64,000 bases of DNA from assembly GCF_030936135.1 (NCBI RefSeq), contig NC_082618.1, positions 4,514,034 through 4,578,033 on the forward strand. The letters run 5' to 3'. Positions 13,256 through 25,624 of the stretch are shown piece after piece (the first letter of the stretch is position 1; every line of letters begins with the position of its first letter). The stretch comes from Gavia stellata (taxonomy: Eukaryota > Chordata > Aves > Gaviiformes > Gaviidae). The position numbers and the translations under genes were made by a program. The notes under the pieces were generated by a model. The model ran no database searches and had not been told where the DNA came from. It worked only from the letters and a program-made list of their open reading frames with translations.

Positions 13256-14785
13256 AGCTGCCTGGCTGTCGCAGGCTGGCCGCTCACGTGCTGCTGCTGT
13301 TGTACCCATCGTGGTGTTGTCTAGCACACATCTGCCCTCATCGCCAAGTCCAGGGCCTGCAAAGCAAAAGAAAAAAAAAAAAAGGCAAAACGGACCAACC
13401 CAGAAAACCAGAAAGGAGGAACAGAGCAGCCATGAGGAGAAGAGCGAGTCCTTGGGCAGCGCGGCTGGCAGAGGGCTGGCTCGGCCTCGCGGGCGGCTGC
13501 GTTCCTTGTGCGAGGTGTCCGTGCGCTCCTCCGTGCGTGCCTTGCTCTCCACTTGTGCTTCACGTGTGGGCTTCGTAGTTGGGTGTCTTGGCCGATGAAT
13601 GTGGTTTTATTTGTAACGCAGCAAACCAAATGTTGTCTCGTGGGTCGTTCGCCCTGGAGATTTTTCCATGCTTTTTTGCATTCTTTATTTCAAGCATTGG
13701 GGAAAAAAGAAATTACATCGGAGCCAGGTTTTATATCAGAGGGCAACTGTTTTATTTAATGCACGGGTAAAGCACTTCTGTATACCAGGACACATCCTGC
13801 TCCTTTTGGAGTGGCCAGCAAAATTTCTATGGATATGAGTTAAATGAGGACGAGATCTTCCTTTTGGAGTGAGCACTGTCGCTCCCTATACCTTTCTTTC
13901 TCTTTTTTTTCCTTCTCTTCTTATCCCCCAGTTCTGCACAGTGTAAATCCCGCCAGCATCGATGGCTTTAGTCAGGGCAGTGCTGTAAAATAGAAGAACT
14001 ACTCAATATTCTCTGTAATGTGCAATGAGCCTTTGAATGTCATAGAGATCTGGAGCATTGGGATATGCTGTTGCATGGAAAGGCTTAATGCATCGAGGAC
14101 ATCGGCTAACCAAGCGTGCTCTTCCCAAAGAGTTGGGATCGCAGTCCATCCGCCGCACCCCGTCCTGTGTGCACGGACCTTGTTCTCAAAGGTGGACAGA
14201 AGTGGCAAGTTTTGGGTTTGTTTCATTTAAGGGTGACTTCCTTTCCCTCGCTCATCTCTTAGCTCCTTTAAAATTACGTACCTGATGCTTTTAAACTTTA
14301 ATTTCCTGACAAGTGACCCAAACTGGGAGAGCTCCTTAAGGTGGAAGATGTTGGTGGAGGCTTTCTAGGCTAAGGAACGCTACAGAACACAAATGAGATC
14401 AAAACTTGATCTTTTGGGGTTTTTTAAGGCTTTAATTTTTAATTTTATTTTAAAACTGTAATTTTTATGCACGTGCTGATGCTGCTATTTTATCCATAGA
14501 TTGCTTCTAAACTTGGGATTAGAAGCTTCATCTCTACAGTTTGACAACAGGTGAGAGATTGCACTTAAAGGGCAAATGCAGCTATTTCAGTGGCTGTTGA
14601 CTATACGGACTGTGTATAACCAGGAATTTCACTCTTGCACTCAGTAAAAACCAGTGATATCAATCTGTCAAATATACGTCAATATATTCCCTTGAGCTTT
14701 ATGGGGTCTGAACATGCCCCTGGGAAGCCAATGGGATTGCATTCTTATTTTATAGTACTTAAATAAAGGACATGATTAAATTTGG
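13256..14785 (+). other. CAMKK1: CAMKK1 3' UTR, probable main end
   Basis: Sequence after the stop becomes AT-rich and reaches AATAAA at 14762-14767; GC-rich DNA resumes at about 14.83 kb. A 1.5-kb 3' UTR is in line with mammalian CAMKK1. No other recognisable coding gene begins before MIS12, so a longer isoform reaching the signal at 19845 cannot be excluded. Confidence 0.55.
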
Positions 14786-17700
14786 TTCCTACATAATCAT
14801 CTTACTGTCTTTTTTTAGGTAAATCCTGAGGGCTTGGGACTTTCAGTCCCCTAATTTTTTGTGCGAGGGGATACGTTGGTAGCGATTGGTGTACGGGTGT
14901 TCCCGTTCTGTTTACTGCAGTCTAGTTTGGTGGTTCCCAACATTTTTCCTAACGGGGCTTTGCTGCCGGTGCCTTCTGCTCCCTGTCCGCAGTCTGCCGC
15001 CTCCCCTTGCTGGTCTTCACCACCTCGGTGGGATGCCCAGAAGCAGTCGCCAGCGTGGGCTCTCCTCCGCGTCTCATCTGTAAATATTGGCAAATTGGGA
15101 GATAGTATTGCAGCTGATGTATTTTATTAAGGAGACCTTTAATTTTTAAAGCTGGCAAAGGGATGATAATCCTGTAAAGGTGTCTGCTCTGGGTCTGTGC
15201 TTTGCTTTGCTCGCATCCGGATGGTAAATCCTGCTTGCGTTTGTGTGTCTGCCCGCACCAACTGTGCGCTCAGCATCCTCCGAGGGCCTGCGCTTCTGCT
15301 TCGGCAGATACATCCCCCGGGTTGGCGTGCTCGAGCACGTGCTCGGACCCTGCTGCCTGGTAATGAATGTATAAGCACCTGGTGTAAGGGATGAAAACTG
15401 AGGTGGGGGCTCGGCAAGGCTGAGAGCGCAGGGGGTGCGCTGCAAACGCGAGAGGAGGGACTGGCCCGGAGGAGCCGCTGCCTGCGGAGGGGATGGTCTC
15501 TGGATGCAAACTGGTCTGTGCTGGGGACAAAGGGCTGGGGTGCCACCGTGTCCTGCTGCGCACCGGGGGCCGAGCTGAGCAGCCCGGGAAAACGGTAGGA
15601 GCAAACTGTCTGTCCTCCAGTTGCGGAAAAATGGGCTTTTTCCAGCTGCTGTCCCCGGGGCTGGCCATGGCAGAGCTCTGCTGCGGCAAAACCAGGCTGC
15701 CGGCAGCGGGGAGGACGGCTGTGATGCCGGGTGAGCGCCCAGCCTGAGCAGGGGGGTGACCTCGGGACAAGAACACGTCTGGAGAAGTCGCCTTACCCCG
15801 GGACAACAAAGGGAGTGCCAGGCGTCATTATCCCCAAGGCTCTTCTGAGGTCTAAGCAATACTTGGGTGGTGCTCAAAGAGCTCTAAGACTGCAAACGTG
15901 GGGTTATTTATTGTATTTGTAATATATGGTAAGAATAATTTGGGAATGGAGAGACACTTTGCTGATCCAGCCAATTGTTGGGGTTATTCCAGTAATGCCC
16001 AAGGGGGTGGGAGCTAGCGGGGCAAGGCTGCCGGAAAGCTGCTCTCAGCCTCAATTAATGTGACCAAGCAAATGATCCTTTATAAATTAGGTCTGTGTCA
16101 TGTTCCTTTAGTGGTAGCTAGAGTGTTGTTTCAGTGTTGGAGGGGAATGGGGTTTTTTTTATGATTATCCCAAAATCTACTTTAAAAAAAATTGCCCTTT
16201 TTACTGAAGGAAATTCTTCTGGAGCTGTTTCCACAGGTCCAGGGAGCAGCCAGGATTGTACAGCTGGGCTTGTGCCATAGCTTGTTCCTCCAGCAAATCT
16301 GCCAGCCTTGTGGGTCTGTCTTTTATACCTCCAGAAACCATCTGTATTGTGTCGCAGACAGCTGCCTGAAAACTTCCATGAAATGAAATGAAAAAGGTGC
16401 ACTAGCAGCAACAGAAACGCTCAGATTTATTCAAAGGCTTAGTAGGACTCCTGCAAAAATACGCTCTACTTCTCACTTAGCTGAAATGAAATCCTTGCTT
16501 GTTTATGTGCATGTTAGGGCAGCTCGGAGCAATGCGATTTCTGCTTTGATGAAGAGACTAAAGAGATAGTATTTATTTAAAAATAAAACGTCTCTGGCAA
16601 GCCAGCCCTTTTATTCGTTCAAGAAAGTCTTTCTCTTTGGCTGGATGGCTAAATACTTGTCTCGCTTCTCTCTGTGAACGAGGGGATGGGGTTCGGTGTG
16701 GCAGGGCTCCTCCGAGCAGCAAGAAGAGCTGGCATAGGCGTGCTCCGATGCTTTGTATATGCTCTGTATTTTTCCCCTCCAAATCCTCACTTGCCTGCAC
16801 TATTCCTGGAGCAGCGGCACCCTGTGAAGATACCAGGACGCTCTGAACTGCGCTTGCTGGGCTCTGCGTCCCGGGAGGGCTCCTCTTTCCCCACTGCGTG
16901 ATGGCACGGTCGGCTCTGGTCAGCTTTGGGTGGCTTTTCCAGCTTGGGGCTGGGCCCAGAGCGAGACACCTTGAAGGAAATTTCTCTTTTGGGAAAATCG
17001 CACGTCTTTGTGATCTCCAGGAGGTAGACTTCTCTCTGTCTTGCTCAATTAATTGCTCTGGGCTTTTGGTTTGGGAGGTGGTGCTAAGTAAAAATCCTGG
17101 TTTAGTCTCTCCTGACAGGCACAAAGGAATACTGCAGTGAATGTCTTTAACCCTTTGGGCAGGAATATGTTGCTATGAAAGTCACACTTGCAAATAAACG
17201 AGGTTTTCAGCTCTTTAATGATGTATTGCAGCGTGCGAGCAGATGCACGGAGAACCACTCACGGCATTTACAAAGCCGCCGCCCCCAGCTGCGCCCGTGC
17301 AGGGGCTCTGCTTTGGGTGGTGGTTCCCAGGGAGGTATCCCTGAGAAATGGCAGCGTGGGCAGCCGTGGCGTAGCCAACGCCGGAGGCCCGGGCTCGTGA
17401 GAGAAACTAAATTCCCTGCAGCAGTAAGTGTGACTGGAAGGTGATTATTTTTTATTTTTTCAGTGCCTTGAGACGCAAGAAGCAAGCTGCCCAGTAAAAG
17501 ACTGGGCTTTCTGAAAGATCAAGTGCCACAAATGTCTTTGACGTGGTTTCTTTATCATCGTTTCGATGGTGGATACGTCAGGCCTGTCCTTTGCTGGTCA
17601 TGGTGGCATCAGTTACGTATCTTGTTCATGTCCGATCTGGGGCCAACATCTCTGGATGCTGCTTCACTCTTTGCATCTTGTGGGATTGCAGGTTAGAGAA

Positions 17701-19479
17701 ATCTTTGAGTTTCAGAGCTGAACGTTCATCCGGAAACTTGTGCCAGGGAGCGGTGCAGGTCGGTTGCGGGTTTGCAGGTGCAGCCACGGCGTGTGCTGAC
17801 AGCGGGTCCGGCCGGGGGGCTGCAGCCTGCCTCGGGCACCAGCACGGGCTGCTGCCCTTCCTCGCCGCAGAGAGGTTGGAAGTGGAAAACGGGGCAGCTT
17901 TAGGTATCTTCTCCTTGCGTATCCCCTGTGATACACCATGGGGGGGACACCTGATACGTACGGGGTGTCTGGGGAGCCCCGCAGGCCTTGCCCCATTCTG
18001 TGCATGCCTGGCCCCTTCGCAGGTCTTCATCTCCTCCGCTTGGGCCCCCAAAACAAGCAAAATGGTGCAAAACCCACGGAGGCTAAACACCCCCCCAGCT
18101 CCTTGCAGCGTGGCGTTGCTAACCCAAGCTGCGCTGTTTGGGGGTCCTAGGGAGAGCGGTTTGACAAATGCTGCCCTGGAAAATAGTCCTGGGGAATAAA
18201 ATGGGGAAGGTGGGAGCAGCCGGTGGTCGGGCAGCATCAGGGTTGGTCATGGGAAAGCTGATTTCGTGTATGGCTGCATCCGATGGGAGCCTGGCGGGGG
18301 GACGGCGTAGCTGCTCCTCGCAAAATGAATTGCAGCTCGGTGAAACAGCTCCCAGGATGGGGTTTAGTTCCTTATTTATTGCCAGACTTGCAGGGGAAAG
18401 CTGGTGGGAGGAATTTCCTGTTCCTTCAGCACAGCTCTCTATCCTGAAGCCATCAGCAGCGCTGCAGCAGGGGCTAAAGGTTTTGTCTCCATTTGGGGTG
18501 TGTGGCCAGAGGAGCTCGTTAGTTCTCTCCAGCTCAGTGCTTTCCCTCTTGCATCTTGCCCAAAAACCTGAAGCTTCATCCCACCAGCTGTAGGCACCAG
18601 CTCTCTCCAAGGGTCCTGGCCACCCTCGCTCATGCTCAGAGTCCCTTGTCACCCATCGGCTGCAGCGAGCGAGGTCCCGTAGCTGGTGCGTTGGGCTTTC
18701 TTACACCAAGCAGCACAATCGGATGCGTGAGAAGCTGTTGCATGATTGCAAGTTACCCTTTGACAGTGCAGCTAATGCAAGAGCTTCGAAGCAAATGCAG
18801 CAAGGATTGTTGTCTCTCCAGTGTTGGGCAGACTGCCTGTGCAAGTTGAAAGGCTCATTTACGGTCTTGGACGCCTTCATCAGTGATTTCCAGGCATAGA
18901 GCCCACATCTTCAGTGTTTTCAGGGTCGTTTTGCTAGCTGCTCAGTATTATTGTTCTGCTGCAATAAAAGATGGTCCTTCTTCGGGACAGGCGATCTCAC
19001 CTTTGTGCCGGATGGCGGTGGCAGGAAAGGCAGGCTCCTTTCTGCCTGGAGGGGACGGGGATCTCAATAAATGTAAAAACGTTTCCAAAGGAAGGAGGAG
19101 TGTGCTGCAGTGCCGGGGGTCCTGCTGAGAGCGTGAGCACGTCGGGTGTCCAGCAGGAATACTGCAGGCTGGAAAGCAGATAGTGGGGGTTTTGTGTCTC
19201 TGTAACTTAGTTTGAGTACCCAACTTCTCCACTTTACCAGGGCACATTTACAGCCGTGTTTGCTGAGCAAAGCAGTGAAAGGGATTTCTTTTCTGGCCCA
19301 GAGCCTCCTACAGAAAACCATGCTCTGATCAGGTCCCTCCCAACCTGAATTAACCTGGATTATCCCATGATGCTGTTACTCTGAACGCAGCCTCCCGTGG
19401 GACCAGGGAAAGAAAGGAGCTCGAGAGCTAGTCGCTGCCTTTCACCTTCCCTTCCCTGAAGAAAAGCCATGCATGCTCA
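14786..19479. other. GC-rich DNA without recognisable gene
   Basis: Several long open frames occur here on both strands (for example 15146-15877 minus and 17543-18199 plus), but they overlap one another antisense, are rich in Arg, Pro, Ala and Ser, and contain no recognisable domain. They look like products of GC-rich sequence with few stop codons. No convincing exon, RNA gene or repeat was seen. Confidence 0.6.
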
Positions 19480-19870
19480 GAGTTGCTGCTAGCAGCCGCC
19501 CAGGCTCTCAGTCAGTAACCACAAGCCATCAGTCAAAGCGTTCCAAAAAACAGTGTAAATTCAACAAAAAAATAAACTGTAACTTTTGAGGATATAATTT
19601 GAATCCTCTGTGCCATAATTTTGCTGCTGTTTCTGATTTATAGGCCTGTTCTGTTAGTATTTAAGTCTCTTGTTATACTTGATGTTAAATATATGACTCT
19701 CTATGTACGCTGCTATAATTCAAGCATGATGTATATGCACTCAGTACTGTAATGGCACGTGGCCGTTACACTGTAAATATGTACCATGAATAGAGATGCT
19801 ATTTTTTGCATGCTTTTGTACTCTAGAACTGAAGAGAAAATTACAATAAAGTCCCCAGAAACGACGCTTG
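19480..19870 (+). other. 3'-UTR-like island with poly(A) signal
   Basis: A sharply AT-rich block in GC-rich surroundings. It contains a Pumilio-type element (TGTAAATA, 19772-19779) and ends with AATAAA at 19845-19850, followed by GT-rich sequence. This has the shape of a plus-strand terminal 3' UTR. It could be the distal end of an extended CAMKK1 3' UTR or the end of an unrecognised transcript. No coding exon can be assigned to it. Confidence 0.35.
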
Positions 19871-22800
19871 GCGTAAGTGCGGTTCCTGACGCGGTGCTTG
19901 CTGCTGGCTCTCGTGTGCTCTCTGCTGTTCAAGCTCTCTCCGTGCTTTTAGCTACAGCAAAGAGGGGCTTACAGGGCTTCCACCACTCCATTCGTCCCTG
20001 CCCTTTCCCTGTTGGGCTTTTCCCTGGACAAAGAGGCTCAGGGACTCATCGTGCTTCAGTACCACATCCCCAACTGTTACAGCATCTTGCTGTAATGTGA
20101 GCTGTGGAGTTGTCTTGCCTTAATTGCATTTGCTTCCAAAGAAACGTGCAATTTGCTTTGAAAAAGAAGGGTTGGCCTGGGCTAGAACTGACTCTGCGCG
20201 GTTGTGGAATCGACAGCAAAACCTGGGCTCGTCTGGTGCCGCTGGGCAGGACTGGCCGGCTGATCCCGTGGTGCTCCGGGGACCTTCCTCCAGGTGAGGC
20301 ATGCGGAGGCACCGCACTCCTCTTGTCTTTATAATACCAAAAAAGAAAGAAAAAAGAAGGTGAAGGCATCTATCTCATCACCTGTCATTAATGTTCTGCC
20401 CAAACAGACACATGATGGGCCCAGTAATTGCTAATGCTAAACACACCCGTTAATTCATGGGTATATAAATTGCTAGCACCCGCTGAGCCTGAATGTAGAA
20501 GGACCCGAGGTACAAAGTACTCGTAGTGAACTGGCTCTAGGGTCTCGTCTGTTCACCGAGATGCCCTGGGCTTTATCTCTTCTCCTGACACCTTCGCAGC
20601 CTGTTCCCGAGCACCGCAATGAGCTGCCCAGGAGGAACCGAGACCCCCTGAACACAAGGGAACAGTCAGGCTGTGTGTCCCCTGAAACAGCTCATCGCTC
20701 GGGGGGCACAGTGCTCAGGCCCTTCGGTTAAGCAAACCGGGCTCAGCTTCCCCGTCCCGTGAGCTGATTCTTTTTTGGCTTCACGGGGACAGAAATGGGG
20801 AGACCAAAACCCTTCCAGCCAGGGATGGTCTCCCATACAGGTCCAGGTCCTCGGCTGTGCCTGGACAGCAAAAGTAAGTGGAAAAAGAATAAACTTGGAT
20901 GTATTGTCTCCTGAAGCATGTTTTTCCAGTAGAGCTGGGCTGTTTGCTGCTGTGTTGTCAGGAGGGGATGTGCTGGGGGGGTGAACGCTCCGTTTTGCCA
21001 GACAACCCATGTTGTTTCTAGGTGGGCTTTGTCATTTCATCTGGTTCGGCGAAGTCTCCAAGTGTCGGCGTAGCTCTGGAAATCCCTAACCTCCCTTTCC
21101 TGCCTCCCTGAAGAAAGCGAGAGCCCCCTTTGTGCTCTGAGCCAGTTGCTGTCTGCCGGGAAACTCTTCCCGTCACAGAAACGTCCCTGTCTGAGCCGAT
21201 CCTCGCCTCTCCCCTGACAGCCGGCAGAGGATAATGAGGCACGTCCGTGCTTCACGTGAGGATGTTACAGCTTCATTTGCCTGTTCTGCTTGCAGCAGCA
21301 GACTGCACACCGAGACGATGGCTGGTGTTTCCCAGCAAACCACACTGAGACAAAACCTGCGATTTACTTTGCAAGTGCTGAGCTAAAAGGACTTTGTGGC
21401 CCCGTTACTTGTAACGAAGGATATAGCGATTACCATCTCTTAGGTGCAGCCCCAATTAAAATGGAGACAAGTTTTGCTTGAATTTTATAAGCCATGCAGC
21501 TTTATTTCTCACCTGAGAATGTTTATTCTTAACAACTTCAGCCTTTGCATTTTTGTTAAAGGGATGACCCTCTCCGGGATGGCGATGAGGATGGACGGCT
21601 GTGACTCTCCTAAAATCATGGCAGAAGTGGCCGGGGCTCAGGGGCTGACTCGGTGCTGGAAATGGGGGATGAGCTCCATCACCAGCTCCTGCGGGCTCAA
21701 GGCGGCCGCTGAACATCACTTCAAATTTTTATCCTCCTTTTTTTTTTTTCCCAGCTGGGTTTCCTAGCTTGTTCCCAGCACACCAACACCAAATCAGTGA
21801 CCGAAGAGCTGAAATCCCCTTTGGGGCCGGGTCGCTCAGAGCAGCAGCAGTCCTGACCGGCCAAGCCTTAGCGGGTAAGGAAAGTACCGCGTTGCTTTGT
21901 GCTATGGGAGAAGCGATTTGTGTGATAAGCTCAGAAAAACATGCCCAGATGTGCCCCAGTGCCATAGCAACAGGGCTGAACCCACTGCAACCAGCGCCAC
22001 GAAAGGAAGGAAAACCGCTCCGTGAGAGGGACCGGCAGAGGCTCAGGTGTGCAAACGGGGACATCGAGGACTCATGAATGCACAAGCACTTTTGCTGGAT
22101 TAATGCTATCGCCCACTCCCACACCGGGTGGATTAAGACCCAGCGTTTTGTCAGGGAGTAAATAAAATATTGAAGTCACATAATCGCTTGTTCCCCGGGG
22201 ATGCGGTGTCCTGGTCCCACCTTGGTGGGTCACCTCGCTGCCACCATCGTGCACCCAGCCCTGAGTCATGGTCAGTGACATGCCCCAGGCCAGTAAATGC
22301 CCCCGACAGCCCTCCCCCAGTTTGGAAAGCGTTTTCTCCGTGTATTTCTGGTCGGTTTAGGATCCCACTGGGGACTCGATCTGGGGTTTGATCCAGCCAG
22401 GTAAATGGCTTGCAAGCCTCTCCCCCTCATTTTCTTTTAAATGGGCTGCGTTTCAAAATGGATTTCTTGAGCAGTAAATTATAATTTAGTGCTTATTATA
22501 ATATTCATTAAGAGCTGACTTCTGCTGTAGCGTTATACCAAATACTAATTATTAGAAATTAAGGTGACAGGAGGGAATAATACTCTGAGTTGTGTAAGTA
22601 GGAGTAATAACAGCCTGGGAGGGATAAGTGCAGCAGAGCAGCAGAAGTTCCTTTCTGTGGGGAAATGAGAGGTGATAAAATCCCCAGAGGCAGCCGTACG
22701 GGAGCCACGGCTGCCCGGGCAGAGGGTGTGCAGTGAGGTGCTGGGCTGGGGAGCTGCCGGGGGTAAGGGGACAGAAATAACCAGAGCAGCTGGCGGGTGC

Positions 22801-25624
22801 GAGGGCACCAAGCAGAGGGGTCGCAGGTGTGGGACCATCGTGTCCAAAGTGTCCGGTTTTGGGGCATCGCTGCCTGGCAGGATCCGTGCAGGGCTCAATC
22901 TTGCCTCGACATTATTTCTCTAGTCCATTTGCTTCTTTTATTATTTTTTTTCCCCCTTCAGGCTGAAATTAAGTCTCCTATGACGATTTCCAACACAAAC
23001 TGGGAAGACGTTTCTGCTGGGTCTGATATTAAATGCCAGCGTGTGTCCTTACGAGCTGCAGGTTTGGGGCTGGTAAGAGGTTGCTGTCCAGGCTTTGGGC
23101 ACGGTCCGGCTACAAATGGGTGGTGGTTTTAAAGCCAAAGCCTGAGTCCTTAGTTACAGCCAAGGCGGAGCTAAACCAACCTCTGTATAACATTTTGCCA
23201 TTCCAAGTTTGGCCCTGGCAGCCACGACTGCCACTTAAAACTAACTGCAGCGTTGGAAGGATGGATGCGGGGGCAGGATGAACGGCCGGGGAAGCACCCA
23301 AAGCCGTGCTGGGCTGTGCGAGGGATGTGTTTTTTCCTGTCCCCGGTGAAAGGGGAGGGATGAGCCCTCAGAGGACATAGCCCCAACCGGGAGTAACCCC
23401 GTTGTTATAAACTTCACCCTTTCTTGTTATCCGTGCTGTTCCGCGCCAAGCTGCACCGCCTCCAAGGCTTCCCTCCAGCAGAGGCTGTTCAGTCACGCTT
23501 CCTCTTTCCTATGGTTTAATTGAGGGAGGGGAAATGATCTTATATGTGAAAGTGATCCCTTTGTGGCTAAACATTTCAAGGATTTTTCTTTTCTTCTCCT
23601 TGAGCAGGAAAAAGCTGTTTACCGTGTTCTTTTCTAAAGCAATTTCCGGGGAGGTTCAGCAAACACGGCCAGGAGCCGCCAGCGTCAAGCACTAACCGAG
23701 TTTCTTCGCTTGAGTAAATCAATGTTGTGCCACTGATGTGATCTGAATGCCCATTTTCTGTGCCCCATTTATTTTAATGCAGGGGCTGGGGTGCAGGGGG
23801 GGCAGCACCAGGCAGCTCTCCGTAAATAACACCGAGGCGCTCGGCGCTTTCACTCCCATCCAATTTTACGGTGTGTGACGTGCAAACACATTAGGGGAGA
23901 ACCACCGTGCACACCGGCCGGGATAACTCGCAGCACCCATCTGCATCCCTACCTGTCGATCCCTATTTTTTTGGGCAGGGGGGGTTTCTCAGGGCTGTGT
24001 TTCGGGAAGGGGGATGCTCTTGCTTAGTCCAGGCCGGTCAAAATCCTTGTGAAAGAAAATTTTTTGGCATAACAGGGTGGGGTTTTTCTCATCATTAAGA
24101 GTGGGATGGTGTTGCGTGAGCATCTGCCCACTCAGATCCTGCTGCGGGACGGGGACGGGGACGGCAGCCCCCAGCCACCGTGGGACTGCCAGCGAGGGAG
24201 GGAGCTGACCCACCACCAACTTGAGGTGAAGCGATTAAAGCGTGTGGCTGCCACTGGTGTTTCCTGCCTGTAATTAAAGCTTTTAATGAGAAAGCATATG
24301 GTAACACCCCCTCCAGCCCCAGGCTGGCATTTTGCCAGGTGTGGGTTTATTAACGGCTGCTAATTACACCGTCATTCAGCATATACTGCGAGGAGGGCAG
24401 CAGTGCCTGGCCCTGAGTACTTGAACTGGCTGTGAATGCTGTCAAAAAAATTCTTAATTTTCTTTATATTTGTTTCCCTTTGCATTGGGAACTGAACCCC
24501 CAGCCGTTTGTAGGGCATTCTGGGGACACCACCACCCCGGGACATGGTGCCGGCTCCTTCCCCACTGCACCTGACCCCCTTCTGCATGCGCGGAGGCTGC
24601 AAATCCGGCTGCGTGTCCTCCCCGCAGCTGGCGAGTGCGTTTTATTCCCTGGAGTGAGTTTTGCTGAAAACCTGATAGTGCGGGTAGCTGCAGTGGGGCT
24701 CGAAGCCTTTCTCCACCCCGATGGCTGCTGGGACGTCCCTGGCCCCGACAAGCCTCAGGGCTCCCATGTGTCTCCAGACCAGGAGTGCTTGTTATCCCAG
24801 TAAGAAAACTGATGGCTTCATTCCCCTTAGACATCAGCTCTGCTGCTGGGGTGCTTAGTGGACGCAGTGCACTACAGCAAGGCTGTTTTCCCCTTGCAAA
24901 ATGTTCTTGGTAATGTTTTACAACAGCTGGTTATATTTTTGCGTCTTATAAAGTACCTTGTTCCCAGCCTGGGGCTCTTTGAATCTTCCAGCTCCGTGCA
25001 ATCATTTAGAGAAAATGCGCATTAAAATCAACCACGTGGAAGTTCTCCCCTTTCTTTAAAAGCCAGTCCCGGGTCCTGCTCCTGCAGCAGCTTGGTGCCA
25101 TACTGTCTCTGCCTGCCTCGTGCCTGTACCGCTGTCACCGATGGGACACATGCTGTGGCCATCGCTGCTCCCGTGTGCTGAATCAGCCCCCGGCGAGCAG
25201 GGGCAGGACGGCCGGAGAAGCCAGTGAGGATGGAGTCAGGGTATGTCAAGCTGCTCACCAGTATCTGGACCTCGAGAGGACCCACAAACGCGTGAGCACG
25301 ATTCGGGGCTGGGAACGCCCCTCTGACAGCGTTGGAACCCGCAGCTGAAGGACGAGCTGCTGCAGCAGCAGTAGAACCTGGAAGGAAAACCCCGTGGCAT
25401 TCACTGGATGCCGTAACGTTGAGTGAGTGTCTGAGGTTAATCGGGAGGATTCCCCAGGCTCTGGGAGCTTCCCTGGTATTAGGGATTCGGGCAGCAGCAG
25501 CCCAGAGCAGAGCGAGGCGTTTGCAGGCAGCTGCCTAACGAGCTTTGGCAAAGCGTGGCGGCAGCTCCGAGGCTCGCATCCTGAGGGTGGTGGGTGCTGC
25601 CTAAAAGCGTCTCCCACACTATCC
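19871..25624. other. Intergenic, GC-rich, no gene recognised
   Basis: Nothing here supports a gene. It holds small AT-rich islands with homeodomain-like TAATTA or ATTAAT cores (20375-20480, 22440-22580 and 24230-24400) and a short GGGGAC repeat near 24145-24163. Open frames are short and overlap antisense. Confidence 0.55.

Noticed and set aside
15146-15877. 243-codon open frame, minus strand
   Set aside because: Overlapping open frames exist on both strands, composition is Arg/Pro/Ser-rich, and no domain or splice pattern is recognisable; GC-rich sequence lacks stop codons by chance.
17543-18237. Overlapping frames of 218 (plus) and 203 (minus) codons
   Set aside because: They are antisense to each other with no recognisable family and no flanking gene signals.
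20455-20475. TATA-like gggtatataaattgc as a promoter
   Set aside because: No initiator context, CpG island or downstream coding exon supports it.
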